Assembly: GCA_029204225.1 (NCBI GenBank) | Contig: MU832166.1 | Coordinates: forward strand, 1 to 64,000 | Length of the DNA: 64,000 bases | DNA from: Diphasiastrum complanatum | Lineage: Eukaryota > Streptophyta > Lycopodiopsida > Lycopodiales > Lycopodiaceae | Direction of reading: 5' to 3' | The notes under the pieces: model-generated | Told to the model about the DNA's origin: nothing | The model's database searches: none | The model's input: the letters and a program-made list of their open reading frames with translations, nothing else | Shown here: positions 23,958-34,936 of the stretch, one piece after another | How the letters are laid out: each line of letters opens with the position of its first letter | Numbering within the stretch: the first letter of the stretch is position 1 | Program-made: the position numbers and the translations under genes

Positions 23958-24863
23958 TGAAGAAAGAAAATGTTTCTAATACCAAAGCTTTGCTGCTTTC
24001 AGCCCTCGCTCTGACGAAAATGTTCGCGAATGTGAAAGTCAAAAGGCACAAAGCAAAAATGTTCGTGAACACCCTAGCGAAAAGACATGAAAGAGAAAAA
24101 TTTGCGAAAGAGAATTTTTCACGGTACAGGGGGAGAAAGTCAGACGATGTGAATGTCAAAAGGCACGAAGCGACACGAAAATCGTCACGACACTGTTTTT
24201 CTGCCATCACACTCCAAAAAGGACCAGCAAGATCATGCAAGTACCAAGAAGTATAGATATCTGATCTGATATCATGACATCAGCAGATACACTATAGGTC
24301 GTGGCTAATCTACCACTCTTGTAGTTCATGATAAGTTGTAGATGTTTGATCACTCTAATCTAGAAGTTACATGATGCGACTATATACCTTCTAGTTGATG
24401 CATGATATAATACTATGAAGTCTAATGCTAGTAAGCAAGAAGACAAAAATACAGAATATGATTCCGGCTACGTGCGAGACAATTTTGCATAGGATCTGTA
24501 AATGCATGAAGTCCGCTAGTAAGCAAGACATTACTTGTGGGAGAACTGTATTTCTCTCATGCCAATGCACTGCGTGGATCTGCATGTAGTGCTTAAAAAT
24601 TAGAAAAATCAGTAGATGATTTTATAGCCATTGTGCACATATCACTCTTATCTTGTCTGATCTTGAATGTAAATTAGTATGCTGCTATTCGTGTGTCTGA
24701 TTCACTTGTTCATTTAATTCTGCACCTTGGTTTGAATCTTGTTGAATGCTACATTAATCTGTTAACGTAGATCAACAGTGCCTGTCTACATTCTGGAGGA
24801 CTATAGGAATGATATAGTTGGCAGTGGCCAGCAATCATATCTGAAATCCATCCGATGGTCACC
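23958..24863 (+). repeat. 3' LTR, TGAAGAAA copia family
   Basis: 906-bp LTR beginning TGAAGAAAGAAAATG directly after a purine tract. It aligns over its whole length with the reverse complement of 47295-48193, the 5' LTR of the minus-strand copy. It ends near CCGATGGTCACC where the other copy has CCGATTGTCATCA. Confidence 0.88.
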
Positions 24864-25237
24864 CTGTTGAGGAGGCACATGGGAGCCTATTAATGTCTTT
24901 TATCATACACCATCACTTGCAGATCTGGATCGTGCTCTTATTGATTCCTCTACATCAGATGTTGCTCTAGTTGATTCCTCTACATCAGATGTTGCTGCAC
25001 TTGTTGATTTCTCTACATCAGATGTTGCTCTAGTTGTTGATGCACCAGGGCTTGCTGCTGTTTCATCCAATTTATTTTCGACAGTTGGGTCTTTTTTTTG
25101 TGTCGGGAGAGTTATGGACTGGGCTCATTATGTTTTCCACGTCCATTTACATTTACTTTACTTTATGCATAAGCAGGCCTTGGGCCCTTTTTTATTCATT
25201 ATTGACACTTAGACTATATGGTTGGCCGTGGGCCTTA
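24864..25237. other. Noncoding flank with short tandem repeats
   Basis: Between a copia LTR and a gypsy gag remnant. It holds the short repeat array described at 24937-25040, and otherwise nothing recognisable. Confidence 0.5.
24937..25040 (+). repeat. Three ~33-bp repeats in an open frame
   Basis: Three copies of GATTCCTCTACATCAGATG spaced 30-36 bp apart. Spacing stays a multiple of three, so the plus frame reads repeated (L)VDSSTSDVA. The frame stays open to about 25210 but has no start or known domain. It may be a remnant of a Ser/Thr-rich repeat protein or chance. Confidence 0.75.
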
Positions 25238-26379
25238 TTATTCATTATTTGGACATTTGGACATATTACTGGAGAGTGGAGGCCTTCTCGGAGGGCGCAC
25301 TATTATCCCTCCCAGTTGGGACTTAACCATTGGAAGCTTCGGGACTTTTACGTTCCAAGTCTCCAATTCTGCTCTTGAAGCTGGATAAACTTTATATCTA
25401 TGATTGTTGGTTCCAGTTTCCAAGCTGAGTTTCTGCACAAGACGAGAATTAATAAAATTATGAGTTGAACCACTTTCCAATAGAATACTCACTTCTTGAT
25501 CTTTAATTGTGTCAATTAAACGGAAAGTTCATTAGGCAAGAAATAAGTAGTATTGAAAGAACATTCACACTCACAATCTGTCAGGTTAATTTCCAAAGTC
25601 TTACCATTGCCTCCTGGGATCTCAATCATATGAACAGACATTTTCTTCCTTTCTGGACAAAACTTCATCATATGTCTAGGCTTCTTACAGACGAAACATA
25701 AGTTCTCTTTTTTAGCCTTTTCTAGGGACATAGATTTTTTAAATCTCTTTTTCTTCAGCGTCCTGGGTCCTTACACTGCTTGATCTAATTCGTCAAAATA
25801 TTTTGCTTGGGCTAGACCGCGCTTCATTCTCTTCTTGGTTTTCAAAGTGGCTGAAATTTGCGCAAACTGCTTCCTGGATGCCACCACTGTGGAATCATAT
25901 GCTTTCGAAATCCAAAACGCATCCTCGAGGCTTTGAAGCACATTTTGCCTGCATTTATTTTGATAGTCGGCTGGCAAACCTAGGACAAACTGCAAAGTGC
26001 CATCTTTGCATCGAATGATGGAACCTATTCCATAGGTCCATGAATTCTTGGATATAAGAGTCCAAACTCTTTGTAAGACTTCCGCAAAAGCATCCTAGGT
26101 AGTTGGCTTCACTGATAAATCTCGCCACCACGATGATGCTTTGTCGCATAAGAACAACATGACACTTTCAATTTTTTTCTCATCAAGAACTCCGTGCAGG
26201 TTGAAGTAACTACTCCACTTAGCAAGCCAGTCTTTGACAACTTCAGGTTTTTTTTCCTTCTCCCCAAAATAAATCTCCGGTTGAAAACTGAGATTGGGTG
26301 AAGACATCAATTTGACTTGGCTCAACAGAACCGATGGTGCACCTAGATCCGCAGCTTGATTTGAAGTTTCTTCGGCCAT
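25238..26379 (-). pseudogene. Ty3/gypsy gag and protease start
   Basis: Minus strand from the ATG at 26379. Gag core: QPEIYFGEKEKKPEVVKDWL, WSSYFNLHGVLDEKKIE and WWRDLSVKPTT, then a stop, FVLGLPADYQNKCRQ and a basic region. A zinc knuckle CFVCKKPRHMMKFC (CX2CX4HX4C) lies near 25670. The protease follows (ILLESGSTHNFINSRLV, about 25470), in which the catalytic Asp of the usual DSG is Glu. It then ends at 25238. Gag start, zinc knuckle, the THNFI-type protease and the Met-tRNA primer site 1.6 kb upstream fit chromovirus-like gypsy elements. Two or three stops break the frame. Confidence 0.87.
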
Positions 26380-28010
26380 CTCAATTTATCTATTCCTGGA
26401 AATTACTAAAATTAGTTAATATTAGATTAACTCGTAGTGAAGTACCGTTGACCAAATCTGACTGAAATTGACTCCAGCATGGTCAAATGACTAATTTTAG
26501 TACATTTCATAGATAATTCAAGAAACTGGAAAAACTAAAAATTTTGAGTTTTTGTACTTTTAAATTTTTATTTAAAATTTTATGTTATTTAAAAATTCGT
26601 AAACATGCAACATTGAATTGGTTTTTTTACCATATAGAATTTTATGTAAATTTAAGTTCCACGTAAATTGTCAGCCATAAGCCCAAATTTGTATCCCATC
26701 AGTCAGAGCACATGCGTATAACCACTCAAAACAAATCTAAACCACTCATACAGGTTAGAATCACTCTGAGAATCAACATGCAGACATTCCATAGCACAGT
26801 ACCACAAATTAGGAAATTGACTTGCATGCAATCAGAACAATTCAAAATTTTGCCAATTTTACACACAAAATTGCAAAACTTCAGATGATCATATCTTTGG
26901 CTACAGGACACCAAATTGAGTGTTGTAAAGCTCAGAACAGAGGGAGACCTAGTGAGCAAGACACTTGCCACATCAGCTTGCCACCTAGGATTACCACATG
27001 CGAGTTCAAAATAGCCAAAAGAACCTATAGGAGGGCACACTTTTTGTAGTCCAGATTCTCAAAAAAACGTGCAAACACCATACCAAGCCAAAAAGTGATG
27101 CTACCAACAATCTTAAATGGTCAATCCATGAAGCCTTCATATAGATCCTATGAAGCAGTATGGGCTGAGGACCATGATTTCTTGATTTCTAGAAGTCAAA
27201 ATAGCCACAAACTTGATGGAATTGAAACATAAGCCTCCACCCATCAATTTACAGGTTTGATAGCTTGCTAGGAAGGTAAAAAGAAATACTAATCATGTTG
27301 TAAAAAATCCAGAATGATCCCCTTATAGATTTATTGAGATCCACCCCCCAAAATTCACCAAACATGGTCAATTTTTGCCCTTTTTTTACTTCCTACAAGC
27401 TCAATTGCTGGAATTCTTGGCTCTAACTTCAAGGACAATGTCTAAAGACAATGATTCATCTCTTTACAAGCTCTACATGGTTTCTACAACCTCCTACCAT
27501 CCAATTTTATGAAAAAACAAGCAAAAAACATGATTTTTGGCCTTTTTTCAGTTTTTTCACTATCATAAATTGGAAATTTATGGCAAGAAACATTTTCTCC
27601 AACATATGCAACAAATTTACAGGATTATAACCATCTAATTGATCTCATCTTGCTGGATTTTGGTTCTTACTATCAATTTTGTGTCAAAAAGTATGAAAAA
27701 CAAGCAAATTTGACCAAAACATAGCCTAGAATGCTAAATCATGGAAAGTTCCAACATGCATTATTTTTCCAACTTTAATATGAAAGTACACTTGCTGGAA
27801 AATTCAGATCTACACTAGTTTTGAGTTACACAAGCTAAAGCTCCAAAACAACACAAATTAGTTTCTTAGCACAATTCACCATAAACCACAATGAAATTGA
27901 GAGATACATGGATCATGCAAATTGAAATTGGGACTCCACCTCTTGGATGAGAACACTAGTTGACCTCCACCAAGCTCCAATGAAAAGCACCACCTCTCCA
28001 AGCTTGTAAG
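26380..28010 (-). other. Long untranslated leader of the gypsy element
   Basis: About 1.6 kb of AT-rich sequence between primer site and gag start with no convincing frame. It is unusually long for this kind of leader and may contain an undetected insertion. Confidence 0.5.
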
Positions 28011-28026
28011 CCTTGCTATGATACCA
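28011..28026 (-). promoter_or_regulatory. Primer-binding site of minus-strand gypsy
   Basis: On the minus strand it reads TGGTATCATAGCAAGG, close to the initiator Met-tRNA-complementary site. It sits at the boundary of the LTR-like block that follows. Confidence 0.7.
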
Positions 28027-28408
28027 CTATAAGGGAAGCTCCACAAGATCCTGCTTACAACACAAACACAATGGATAACACACTATGGAGAAACCACCCA
28101 ACCAAATAGAAGCATCCAATCAAACTCTAGAAGCTTCACCCCCAAGCCAAGGATTAGGAAGCATGAAAGTAGAGTGAGAGCCTGGCAATGAATCAATCAC
28201 AGATATGAGGAGTAGGGCAAGTTTGGCCTCTTCTTATAGAGCCATGAACCACCTGTGCACATAGACATACATGGTCCTAACTCTCCTATACATAGATTCC
28301 TCCATAATAGAGTCTCTATGCATAAATACTCTATTGAATTGCTATTGATAACTCTACACATGCACCTGTCCCAAACTTTGTCTTAACTCCATTTAATGTG
28401 TGCCTCAC
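28027..28408 (-). repeat. Probable 5' LTR of minus-strand gypsy
   Basis: The block adjoins the primer site and, on the minus strand, contains a TATA-like CTATAAGAAGAG at 28231-28240. The start TGTGAGGCAC at 28408 is a guess from the TG rule. No second copy is present to fix the ends. Confidence 0.5.
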
Positions 28409-28469
28409 AAGGATATTAGTTATTTTCGGGTCACGTCCAGTATGATGCGGCATAACTAACAGCTTGTTT

Positions 28470-28690
28470 CACTAGTATCTCTGAAGGAGAAAGACACCAC
28501 AGGTTATGGGCCCGAAAGAGTCCTAGATCGGAGGGACCAACGATTGAACGATCATCTCCTCCAGGAGTATCTAGTGACTTGGAAAGGGCATCCGTTATTT
28601 GATGCTATCTGGGAGACTCACCAAGCATTGTAGAAGTCTTACCCAAAGTTTATCATCGAGGATCGATGACTTGCTAGAAGAGAGAAGGAT
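28470..28690 (+). pseudogene. Orphan Ty3/gypsy integrase tail with chromodomain
   Basis: The plus frame reads GPERVLDRRDQRLNDHLLQ, EYLVTWKGHPLFDAIWE and, after a stop, KSYPKFIIEDR. This is the C-terminal chromodomain of a chromovirus integrase, in which the EYLVKWKGY-type core and the W at the end are diagnostic. Three stops follow the core. It has the opposite orientation to the gypsy gag next to it, so it belongs to another element. A copia element is inserted about 80 bp downstream; the 3' flank resumes at 34937. Confidence 0.87.
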
Positions 28691-28773
28691 TGTTAGATGC
28701 CAGCATAGTCCCAGCATGATCGCTTAAATCGGGATGGACACCAGGGGACCAATTGGGTCTGGTGCGTCACTAG

Positions 28774-29455
28774 TGTAAAAATTACAGCAAATAAGGATCC
28801 TAAAACACTTGAAATGATGAGGGAAACAATAGATTATGATTTCATAAGATTAGCACAAGTTGAACCATCAAAATCCATCAAAAATCTATGCTTGAACCTC
28901 ACTAAATGGCCCAAATCCTTGAAGAAGGCTTCACACATGTGAAAGTACGGCCTCCCACAGTCTGAGTACTGTACACCAGACCTACATTCAATCCTATAAT
29001 CATTAGTAATCACAAGTACTCAAACAATTATGAACATAGAGAGCAATTGCACCATTATGAGAGAAAAAACATGAAATTGCTTGATTGATTTTGGTGAGAT
29101 ATCATCACCTATATATACATGATCCATCACGGTTTTGGGCAGGTATGAGTAGCCCTAAACCTATCCCTAATGCTAATTTTGGTGGATCTTTCATCCCTAC
29201 CAAGTTAGGGTTGGAATCTTGGAGATCCCTCAACAATGCAAAAATTACCAAAAATAGCTCCTATTTTTTCTCCCTTGTATCTAAGCATAATTTGGACTCA
29301 TTCCAAAGGTTCTAACACTTAGGTCTACTTGAGAACATCCTTATGAATGGAATCCTATGCTATTTGGCACGTGTGACAAGCCACATCATGACCATCTAAC
29401 TATTTACAAGTCATATGACCAAAACTAGTCAAGCTAGAATTGTGAATTTTTAACA
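28774..29455 (-). repeat. 3' LTR of copia copy 1
   Basis: Minus-strand 3' LTR, TG...CA ended. Preceded (in element sense) by the polypurine tract GTGAGGAGGAG at 29456-29466. Confidence 0.96.
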
Positions 29456-29466
29456 CTCCTCCTCAC
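29456..29466 (-). promoter_or_regulatory. Polypurine tract
   Basis: GTGAGGAGGAG on the minus strand, directly next to the 3' LTR. It primes plus-strand DNA synthesis. The same AGGAGGAG core precedes the 3' LTR of the other full-length copia. Confidence 0.88.
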
Positions 29467-29469
29467 TAT

Positions 29470-32400
29470 CTAGCTTGGTTCAATCATTGCTTTACTAATC
29501 ACTCCAAGTGATGATCTGAACTTCATAAAAGGTGTCTTTTGAAGTGGTTTAGTAAGTAGATCAGCTACACATTCATTGCTTGGAACATGCTCCAAAGCAA
29601 TCTCCTTGGCTTGCACCATTTCTCTCAGAAAGTGATGGCATATCTCAATGTGCTTAGATCTTGCATGGAAGATTGGGTTAGATGCAAGGTGTTGGGCTGA
29701 TATATTGTCATTGTAGATGATTGGTGCCTCCTCTGAATCCATGATCTTTAGTTCCACCAATAATCTCTTGATCCAAAGTACCTCCTTTGTAGTGGTTGTC
29801 AAAGCTTTGTACTCGGCCTCGGTTGAAGATAGAGATATAGTTTCTTGCTTTTTTGAAAGCCATGAAACCACACCTTCTCCTATGAAAGTTGAATAGGCAC
29901 TTGTTGATTTCCTATCCCTCTTTTCCCCTGCAAAATCTGAATCACTAAATGCATGAAGGTTAATCACATCTCCTCTATATAGAATCCCAAAATCCAATGT
30001 ACCCGAGATGTATCTTAGAATCCTCTTAGCCTTTTTCCAATGGATATTCAATGGCTTTTGCATGGATTGGCTCAACCTACATACACTAAAGCTAAGATCT
30101 GGTCTAGTTATAGTGATCCACATTAAGGAACCTATAAGTTGCCTAAACAAAGTGATGTCCATGAAGGATCTTTCATCATCTTCATTTGGCACTTTTACAT
30201 CTTGCTCCATTGGTGTGTCAACACTTTTGCATACTTCCATCTTAAACTTCTTCAAAAGACTTTGAGCATAGTTTACTTGACTTATAAAGATAAAATCAGA
30301 CCCTCTAAGTACTTCTATGCCTAAGATGAAGTGAAGACACCCTAGATCTACCATCTTGAACTCTAAGGATAGATCTATCTTGATTTTTTCAATACCATCA
30401 ACACTATTTCCACTAATGATGATGTCATCTACATAAATGAGTAAAAGTACAATACCAACATCATCAAACTTAATGTAAAGAGTGGGATCATATTCACTTT
30501 GAACAAAAGAAAGTGAAATAAGATAGCAATGTAGTCTTGAATTCCAAGATCTCGAGGCTTGCTTCAAGCCATAGATGCTTCTTTGGAGATGGCATACTTT
30601 GTTCTCCATTCCATGCTTGATGAACCCTTGTGGCTGCTCCATATAGATATCCTCTTCCAAAAAACCATTCAAGAAAGCATTAGAGACATCCATTTGACAT
30701 AGAATCCATCCAAAATGTGATGCAAGTGCAATGATTAGTCTTATTGTGACCATCTTGGCCACGGGTGCAAAAGTTTCCTCATAGTCTATCCCTCTCTCTT
30801 GAGCATAACCTTTTGCAACTAATCTTGCTTTATGTTTGTTAACACTCCCATTTGCATTCAACTTAAGCTTGAAGACCCACTTGCATCCTATTACATTCCT
30901 TTGAGGTCTCTCAACAAGCAACCAAGTTTCATTCTCAATCAAGGCATCATACTCATCCAACATAGCTTTATACCATTCTTTGGAGTTCAATGCATCTTCA
31001 ACGTTAGACGGTTCTTCAAAACTAGATAAAGCATAAGAAGTGGATGAGATACCCTCAACTTGCTGTCCTTTGCCTTGATATGTGAGCCTTGATGGCTCCA
31101 CTTTTGCCCTTGAAGATCTCCTTGGTGTGATAGGTGGGTTTGGTGCTTGCTCCTCCATGAGCTCCTCCTCAAAACCAAGATCTTGCTCCTCGGCCATCTT
31201 CTTCTTGATTGTTGGAGCACTTGAGCCTTCTTCAAGCATATGCATATGATGTTCATCAAAGATGACATCCCTTGAAACAACAAATTTGTTCAAGGATGGG
31301 AGATAGACTTTGTAGCCCTTGCTTGAGCTTGCATATCCAAGCATGATCCCTCTTGTGGAAGATGGATCCTCCTTGGTTCTTGTTTCCAATGGCACATGCA
31401 CATAACATATACACCCAAAAACTTTCAAGTGATTAAGATTGGGTTTCTTTCCATACAACATCTCATATGGAGTTTTGCCTTCAATTGCTTTGCAAGACAC
31501 CCTATTCATCAAGTAGTTTGCACATACAAGAGACTCACCCCAAAAGGATTTGGGCAAACAAGCATCTAATCTTAAAGCCTTAGAACATTCACATAATGTT
31601 CTATTCCTTCTTTCAGCAACTCCATTTTGTTGAGGAGTGTAAGGACAAGAAGTCTCTTTCTTGATCCCTTCCTCCTCACAAAAGGCCTTGAACTCATTGG
31701 AGATGAATTCTCCAACATTGTCACTTCTAAGAATCTTGATGCTATGATTATGATGCTTTTCCACAAACAACTTGAACTTTACAAAAGTATCAAATACTTG
31801 AGACTTGAAGGAAAGTAAGAACACCCAACAATATCTTGAGTAGTCATCAATGAAGGTTAAAAACATGGATGAACCTCCATTAGATTTGGTGCTAGCAATG
31901 TGCACATCCGAGTGTATGAGTTCAAGAGGATGAGATGACTTTGTGATGGAGTTAGGAAACACCTTCTTATGTGCCTTGGATAAGGCACAAGCTTCACAAA
32001 CCTTGTCTTCCTTCCCAATAGACCTTGGTAGGCCTAAAGCATACTCCTCCTTGATCATAGCCTCCATGGAACCCGAGTTGACATGTCCAAGTCTTTTGTG
32101 CCATAAAGTAAAGGTAGATATCTTGCTCTTCTCGGCCAACATGACAACATTAGTATCCACAAATGCATCCAGCTTATAAAGTTTGCCAAGTCTAGTGCCC
32201 TTAGCCACTATCTTACCCTTCTTCTTGATGAAACATTCATTTGAAGCAAAGTCAACATTGAAACCATTGTCTACCATTTGGCCAACACTTAGTAGATTCT
32301 TTGTTATTGTAGGAATGTACAAAACACCTTCTATGTTGATCTTTTTGGAAGATCCTAAGCAAAGGGGAATGCTACCAACTCCTTCAATCTTACAAGCTTC

Positions 32401-33438
32401 ATCATTTGCTGTATAGATAGACTTTATAGGTCCATCATAAGATAAGAGAGAAGAGAAAAACTCCCTTTTACTAGTCATGTGTGAACTAGCACCCGAGTCA
32501 ATCCACCAAGGATCTTCTCCTTTGAAGCTTGTTGAAGAAAATATGGACATCATGAGAGAGTCCTCATGTGAACTCTCCTCCTCCTCCTCTTTGCTCATGT
32601 TGGCTTGGCTTTGATCTTGCTTCCTCTTGAAGCATTCCGGGGCATAATGCCCCATCTTGCTACAATAGTAACACTTCACCTTTGATTTGTCCTTCTTGAC
32701 TTTGGTGGTTGATGGAGATGCCTTTGGGGGTCCTTCTTGATCCTCAAGCTTTGTAGACTTCTTGAATGTTGATCCTTTGCCTTTGGACTTGCCTTTGCCT
32801 TTGGTGAAGAGAGCTTGGTCATCTCCACCTTGGATGGAAAGCCTATCCATCCTCTCTTGCATTTGGCTCCTTCTTGATTCCTCGGCCATGAGTGTGCCTT
32901 GGAGTTCTTCAAGTATGGGTAGCTTACCCATAATTGCATATCCCTGAACCAAATTGTCAAATTCAAAGCTTAGTCCATTCAATATGAGTTGAACAAGCTC
33001 TTCATCCTTGATAGGGTCACCTATAAAGGCTAGCTCTTTGTTCAATTCCTTTACTCTTAGGACAAAAGTATGTGCACTCTCTCCTTTCTTTTGATAGCTT
33101 CTATAGATTTGATTCTTCAAAGCTAACATTCTAGTTTGGTTCTTGGATTCATAGACCTTTTGCAAAGTCTCCCAAGCATCTTGAGCTGAAGTGCAATCTC
33201 CTACCTCTCTTAAGAGTTCATTTGCAACATTCATTTTTATGCAATGTAGTGCAACATTGCACCTCTTGATGTATTTGGCTTTTTCTTGAGGATGAATAGG
33301 TTCACCCTCCTTACCATTTACAATTTCCATCAGATCTTGCATGATCATGATAGATTCCATTCTAACTTTCCATATGGAATAGTTAGTTTTGTTGAGCCTT
33401 TCATTAGTATCCAAAAGATATGCATTTATAGATGCCAT
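29470..33438 (-). CDS. Copia Gag-Pol polyprotein, intact, 1322 aa
   Basis: A single frame without stops encodes all functions. Residues ~15-200: UBN2-type Gag (NYSIWKVRMES). Zinc knuckle C256-C269 (CYYCSKMGHYAPEC). Aspartic protease motif DSGA at 314-317. Integrase HHCC zinc finger (H447, H452, C481, C484), then catalytic D511, D573, E609 with 35 residues between the last two; RSDNVGEF has Val where Gly is usual. Integrase tail near 720 (VVSRDVIFDE). RT from ~835, D917 and YVDD at 1002-1005. RNase H from ~1160 (SDSDFAGEKRDRKSTS; STEAEY). TNT1-94-like organisation. The start is the first ATG and fits Gag. It differs from the 36.7-kb element in sequence but shares the layout. Expression would come from the LTR upstream. 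Confidence 0.97.
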   Translation of the reverse strand: MASINAYLLDTNERLNKTNYSIWKVRMESIMIMQDLMEIVNGKEGEPIHPQEKAKYIKRCNVALHCIKMNVANELLREVGDCTSAQDAWETLQKVYESKNQTRMLALKNQIYRSYQKKGESAHTFVLRVKELNKELAFIGDPIKDEELVQLILNGLSFEFDNLVQGYAIMGKLPILEELQGTLMAEESRRSQMQERMDRLSIQGGDDQALFTKGKGKSKGKGSTFKKSTKLEDQEGPPKASPSTTKVKKDKSKVKCYYCSKMGHYAPECFKRKQDQSQANMSKEEEEESSHEDSLMMSIFSSTSFKGEDPWWIDSGASSHMTSKREFFSSLLSYDGPIKSIYTANDEACKIEGVGSIPLCLGSSKKINIEGVLYIPTITKNLLSVGQMVDNGFNVDFASNECFIKKKGKIVAKGTRLGKLYKLDAFVDTNVVMLAEKSKISTFTLWHKRLGHVNSGSMEAMIKEEYALGLPRSIGKEDKVCEACALSKAHKKVFPNSITKSSHPLELIHSDVHIASTKSNGGSSMFLTFIDDYSRYCWVFLLSFKSQVFDTFVKFKLFVEKHHNHSIKILRSDNVGEFISNEFKAFCEEEGIKKETSCPYTPQQNGVAERRNRTLCECSKALRLDACLPKSFWGESLVCANYLMNRVSCKAIEGKTPYEMLYGKKPNLNHLKVFGCICYVHVPLETRTKEDPSSTRGIMLGYASSSKGYKVYLPSLNKFVVSRDVIFDEHHMHMLEEGSSAPTIKKKMAEEQDLGFEEELMEEQAPNPPITPRRSSRAKVEPSRLTYQGKGQQVEGISSTSYALSSFEEPSNVEDALNSKEWYKAMLDEYDALIENETWLLVERPQRNVIGCKWVFKLKLNANGSVNKHKARLVAKGYAQERGIDYEETFAPVAKMVTIRLIIALASHFGWILCQMDVSNAFLNGFLEEDIYMEQPQGFIKHGMENKVCHLQRSIYGLKQASRSWNSRLHCYLISLSFVQSEYDPTLYIKFDDVGIVLLLIYVDDIIISGNSVDGIEKIKIDLSLEFKMVDLGCLHFILGIEVLRGSDFIFISQVNYAQSLLKKFKMEVCKSVDTPMEQDVKVPNEDDERSFMDITLFRQLIGSLMWITITRPDLSFSVCRLSQSMQKPLNIHWKKAKRILRYISGTLDFGILYRGDVINLHAFSDSDFAGEKRDRKSTSAYSTFIGEGVVSWLSKKQETISLSSTEAEYKALTTTTKEVLWIKRLLVELKIMDSEEAPIIYNDNISAQHLASNPIFHARSKHIEICHHFLREMVQAKEIALEHVPSNECVADLLTKPLQKTPFMKFRSSLGVISKAMIEPS

Positions 33439-34236
33439 CTAGTCTCCTAATCAAGGACTTGACACAAATGAAGGTTACTTCTATTGATTTGATTGAAGGT
33501 CTACCTTATCCCACTTCTTAGGTACCTGAAAAGATCAGTAATAGACTTCCTATAAAGATCTAAGAATGATCTCTAACAAAATCAAATCATAGAATACTAG
33601 AAACAATGCACTTGCTTGATTGAAGTAGACAATACTAGTAGAATTGCCCCTCTTTCTATAAAGAACATTAAAGCTTCCAAATGATCTGATCAAGAGTGAA
33701 TTTCAGCAACCTAATATACTTCCAAAATCACTTGTAAAAGATCTAAATGGAACTTAATGAGGATGCAACACAATCTACTATCCAATCACAAGCAAAAAAT
33801 GATCAAAATTGATGAAAAATTGATCTAATTTGGTGCATAAGTCAAGCAATGGTTGGACTGAACCTAAATCACTTTAGGAGGTGCCTACTACACCTTAGAA
33901 CAGACTTGAAGAGTCCCCAAAACTCTGATCTTCCCTCTCCTTGAATGCTAGAAAGCCTTCTCTATGAAATCACCTCCAAAACTCGCTTAGAAATCAATGC
34001 TTGGAGCAAGCAAAACTTGCTATCTTGGTAATGTGAATTGAATTCAACTTTGCCTCTGGTTTTAGACACCTAAACACCTGCAAATGAAGTCACACAACAC
34101 CAATCTCCAATGTATTTGACTCACTTTGAGTTCTAGAATCAATACTAGATGCTAAGATCCAATCTACACAAGATTTAGATCAAAAATTGTGATCAAATTG
34201 AATGCAAACCAAGGATTTAGCTCATTTCAGCCTTTA
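33439..34236 (-). other. Untranslated leader of copia copy 1
   Basis: About 800 bp between primer site and gag ATG, without a long frame; presumably carries packaging and dimerisation signals, which cannot be seen directly. Confidence 0.7.
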
Positions 34237-34249
34237 GGCTCTGATACCA
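34237..34249 (-). promoter_or_regulatory. Primer-binding site, copia copy 1
   Basis: TGGTATCAGAGCC on the minus strand, immediately adjacent to the LTR with no spacer. Complementary to initiator Met-tRNA 3' end. Confidence 0.95.
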
Positions 34250-34931
34250 TGTAAAAATTACAGCAAATAAGGATCCTAAAACACTTGAAATGATGAGGGA
34301 AACAATAGATTATGATTTCATAAGATTAGCACAAGTTGAACCATCAAAATCCATCAAAAATCTATGCTTGAACCTCACTAAATGGCCCAAATCCTTGAAG
34401 AAGGCTTCACACGTGTGAAAGTACGGCCTCCCACAGTCTGAGTACTGTACACCAGACCTACATTCAATCCTATAATCATTAGTAATCACAAGTACTCAAA
34501 CAATTATGAACATAGAGAGCAATTGCACCATTATGAGAGAAAAAACATGAAATTGCTTGATTGATTTTGGTGAGATATCATCACCTATATATACATGATC
34601 CATCACAGTTTTGGGCAGGTATGAGTAGCCCTAAACCTATCCCTAATGCTAATTTTGGTGGATCTTTCATCCCTACCAAGTTAGGGTTGGAATCTTGGAG
34701 ATCCCTCAACAATGCAAAAATTACCAAAAATAGCTCCTATTTTTTCTCCCTTGTATCTAAGCATAATTTGGACTCATTCCAAAGGTTCTAACACTTAGGT
34801 CTACTTGAGAACATCCTTATGAATGGAATCCTATGCTATTTGGCACGTGTGACAAGCCACATCATGACCATCTAACTATTTACAAGTCATATGACCAAAA
34901 CTAGTCAAGCTAGAATTGTGAATTTTTAACA
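34250..34931 (-). repeat. 5' LTR of copia copy 1
   Basis: 682 bp, ends TGTTAAAAATTC...TTTTTACA in element sense. A TATA-like GTATATATAG lies on the minus strand at 34585-34594, about 340 bp before the LTR end, and a CACACGTGTG palindrome at 34408-34417. Confidence 0.96.
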
Positions 34932-34936
34932 ACTAG

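Larger units (their letters stand above)
28774..34931 (-). mobile_element. Full-length young Ty1/copia element (copy 1)
   Basis: 6158-bp element with 682-bp LTRs (28774-29455 and 34250-34931) that show two differences by eye (CACATGTG/CACACGTG and CACGG/CACAG). The target duplication ACTAG is at 28769-28773 and 34932-34936. Primer site, leader, one complete polyprotein frame and polypurine tract are all present. By structure it could be autonomous. It interrupts sequence downstream of an orphan chromodomain. Confidence 0.98.

Noticed and set aside
28774-29455. 76-codon plus-strand frame repeated in both LTRs of copia copy 1
   Set aside because: It lies within LTRs, in antisense to the element, and is explained by LTR duplication rather than a gene.
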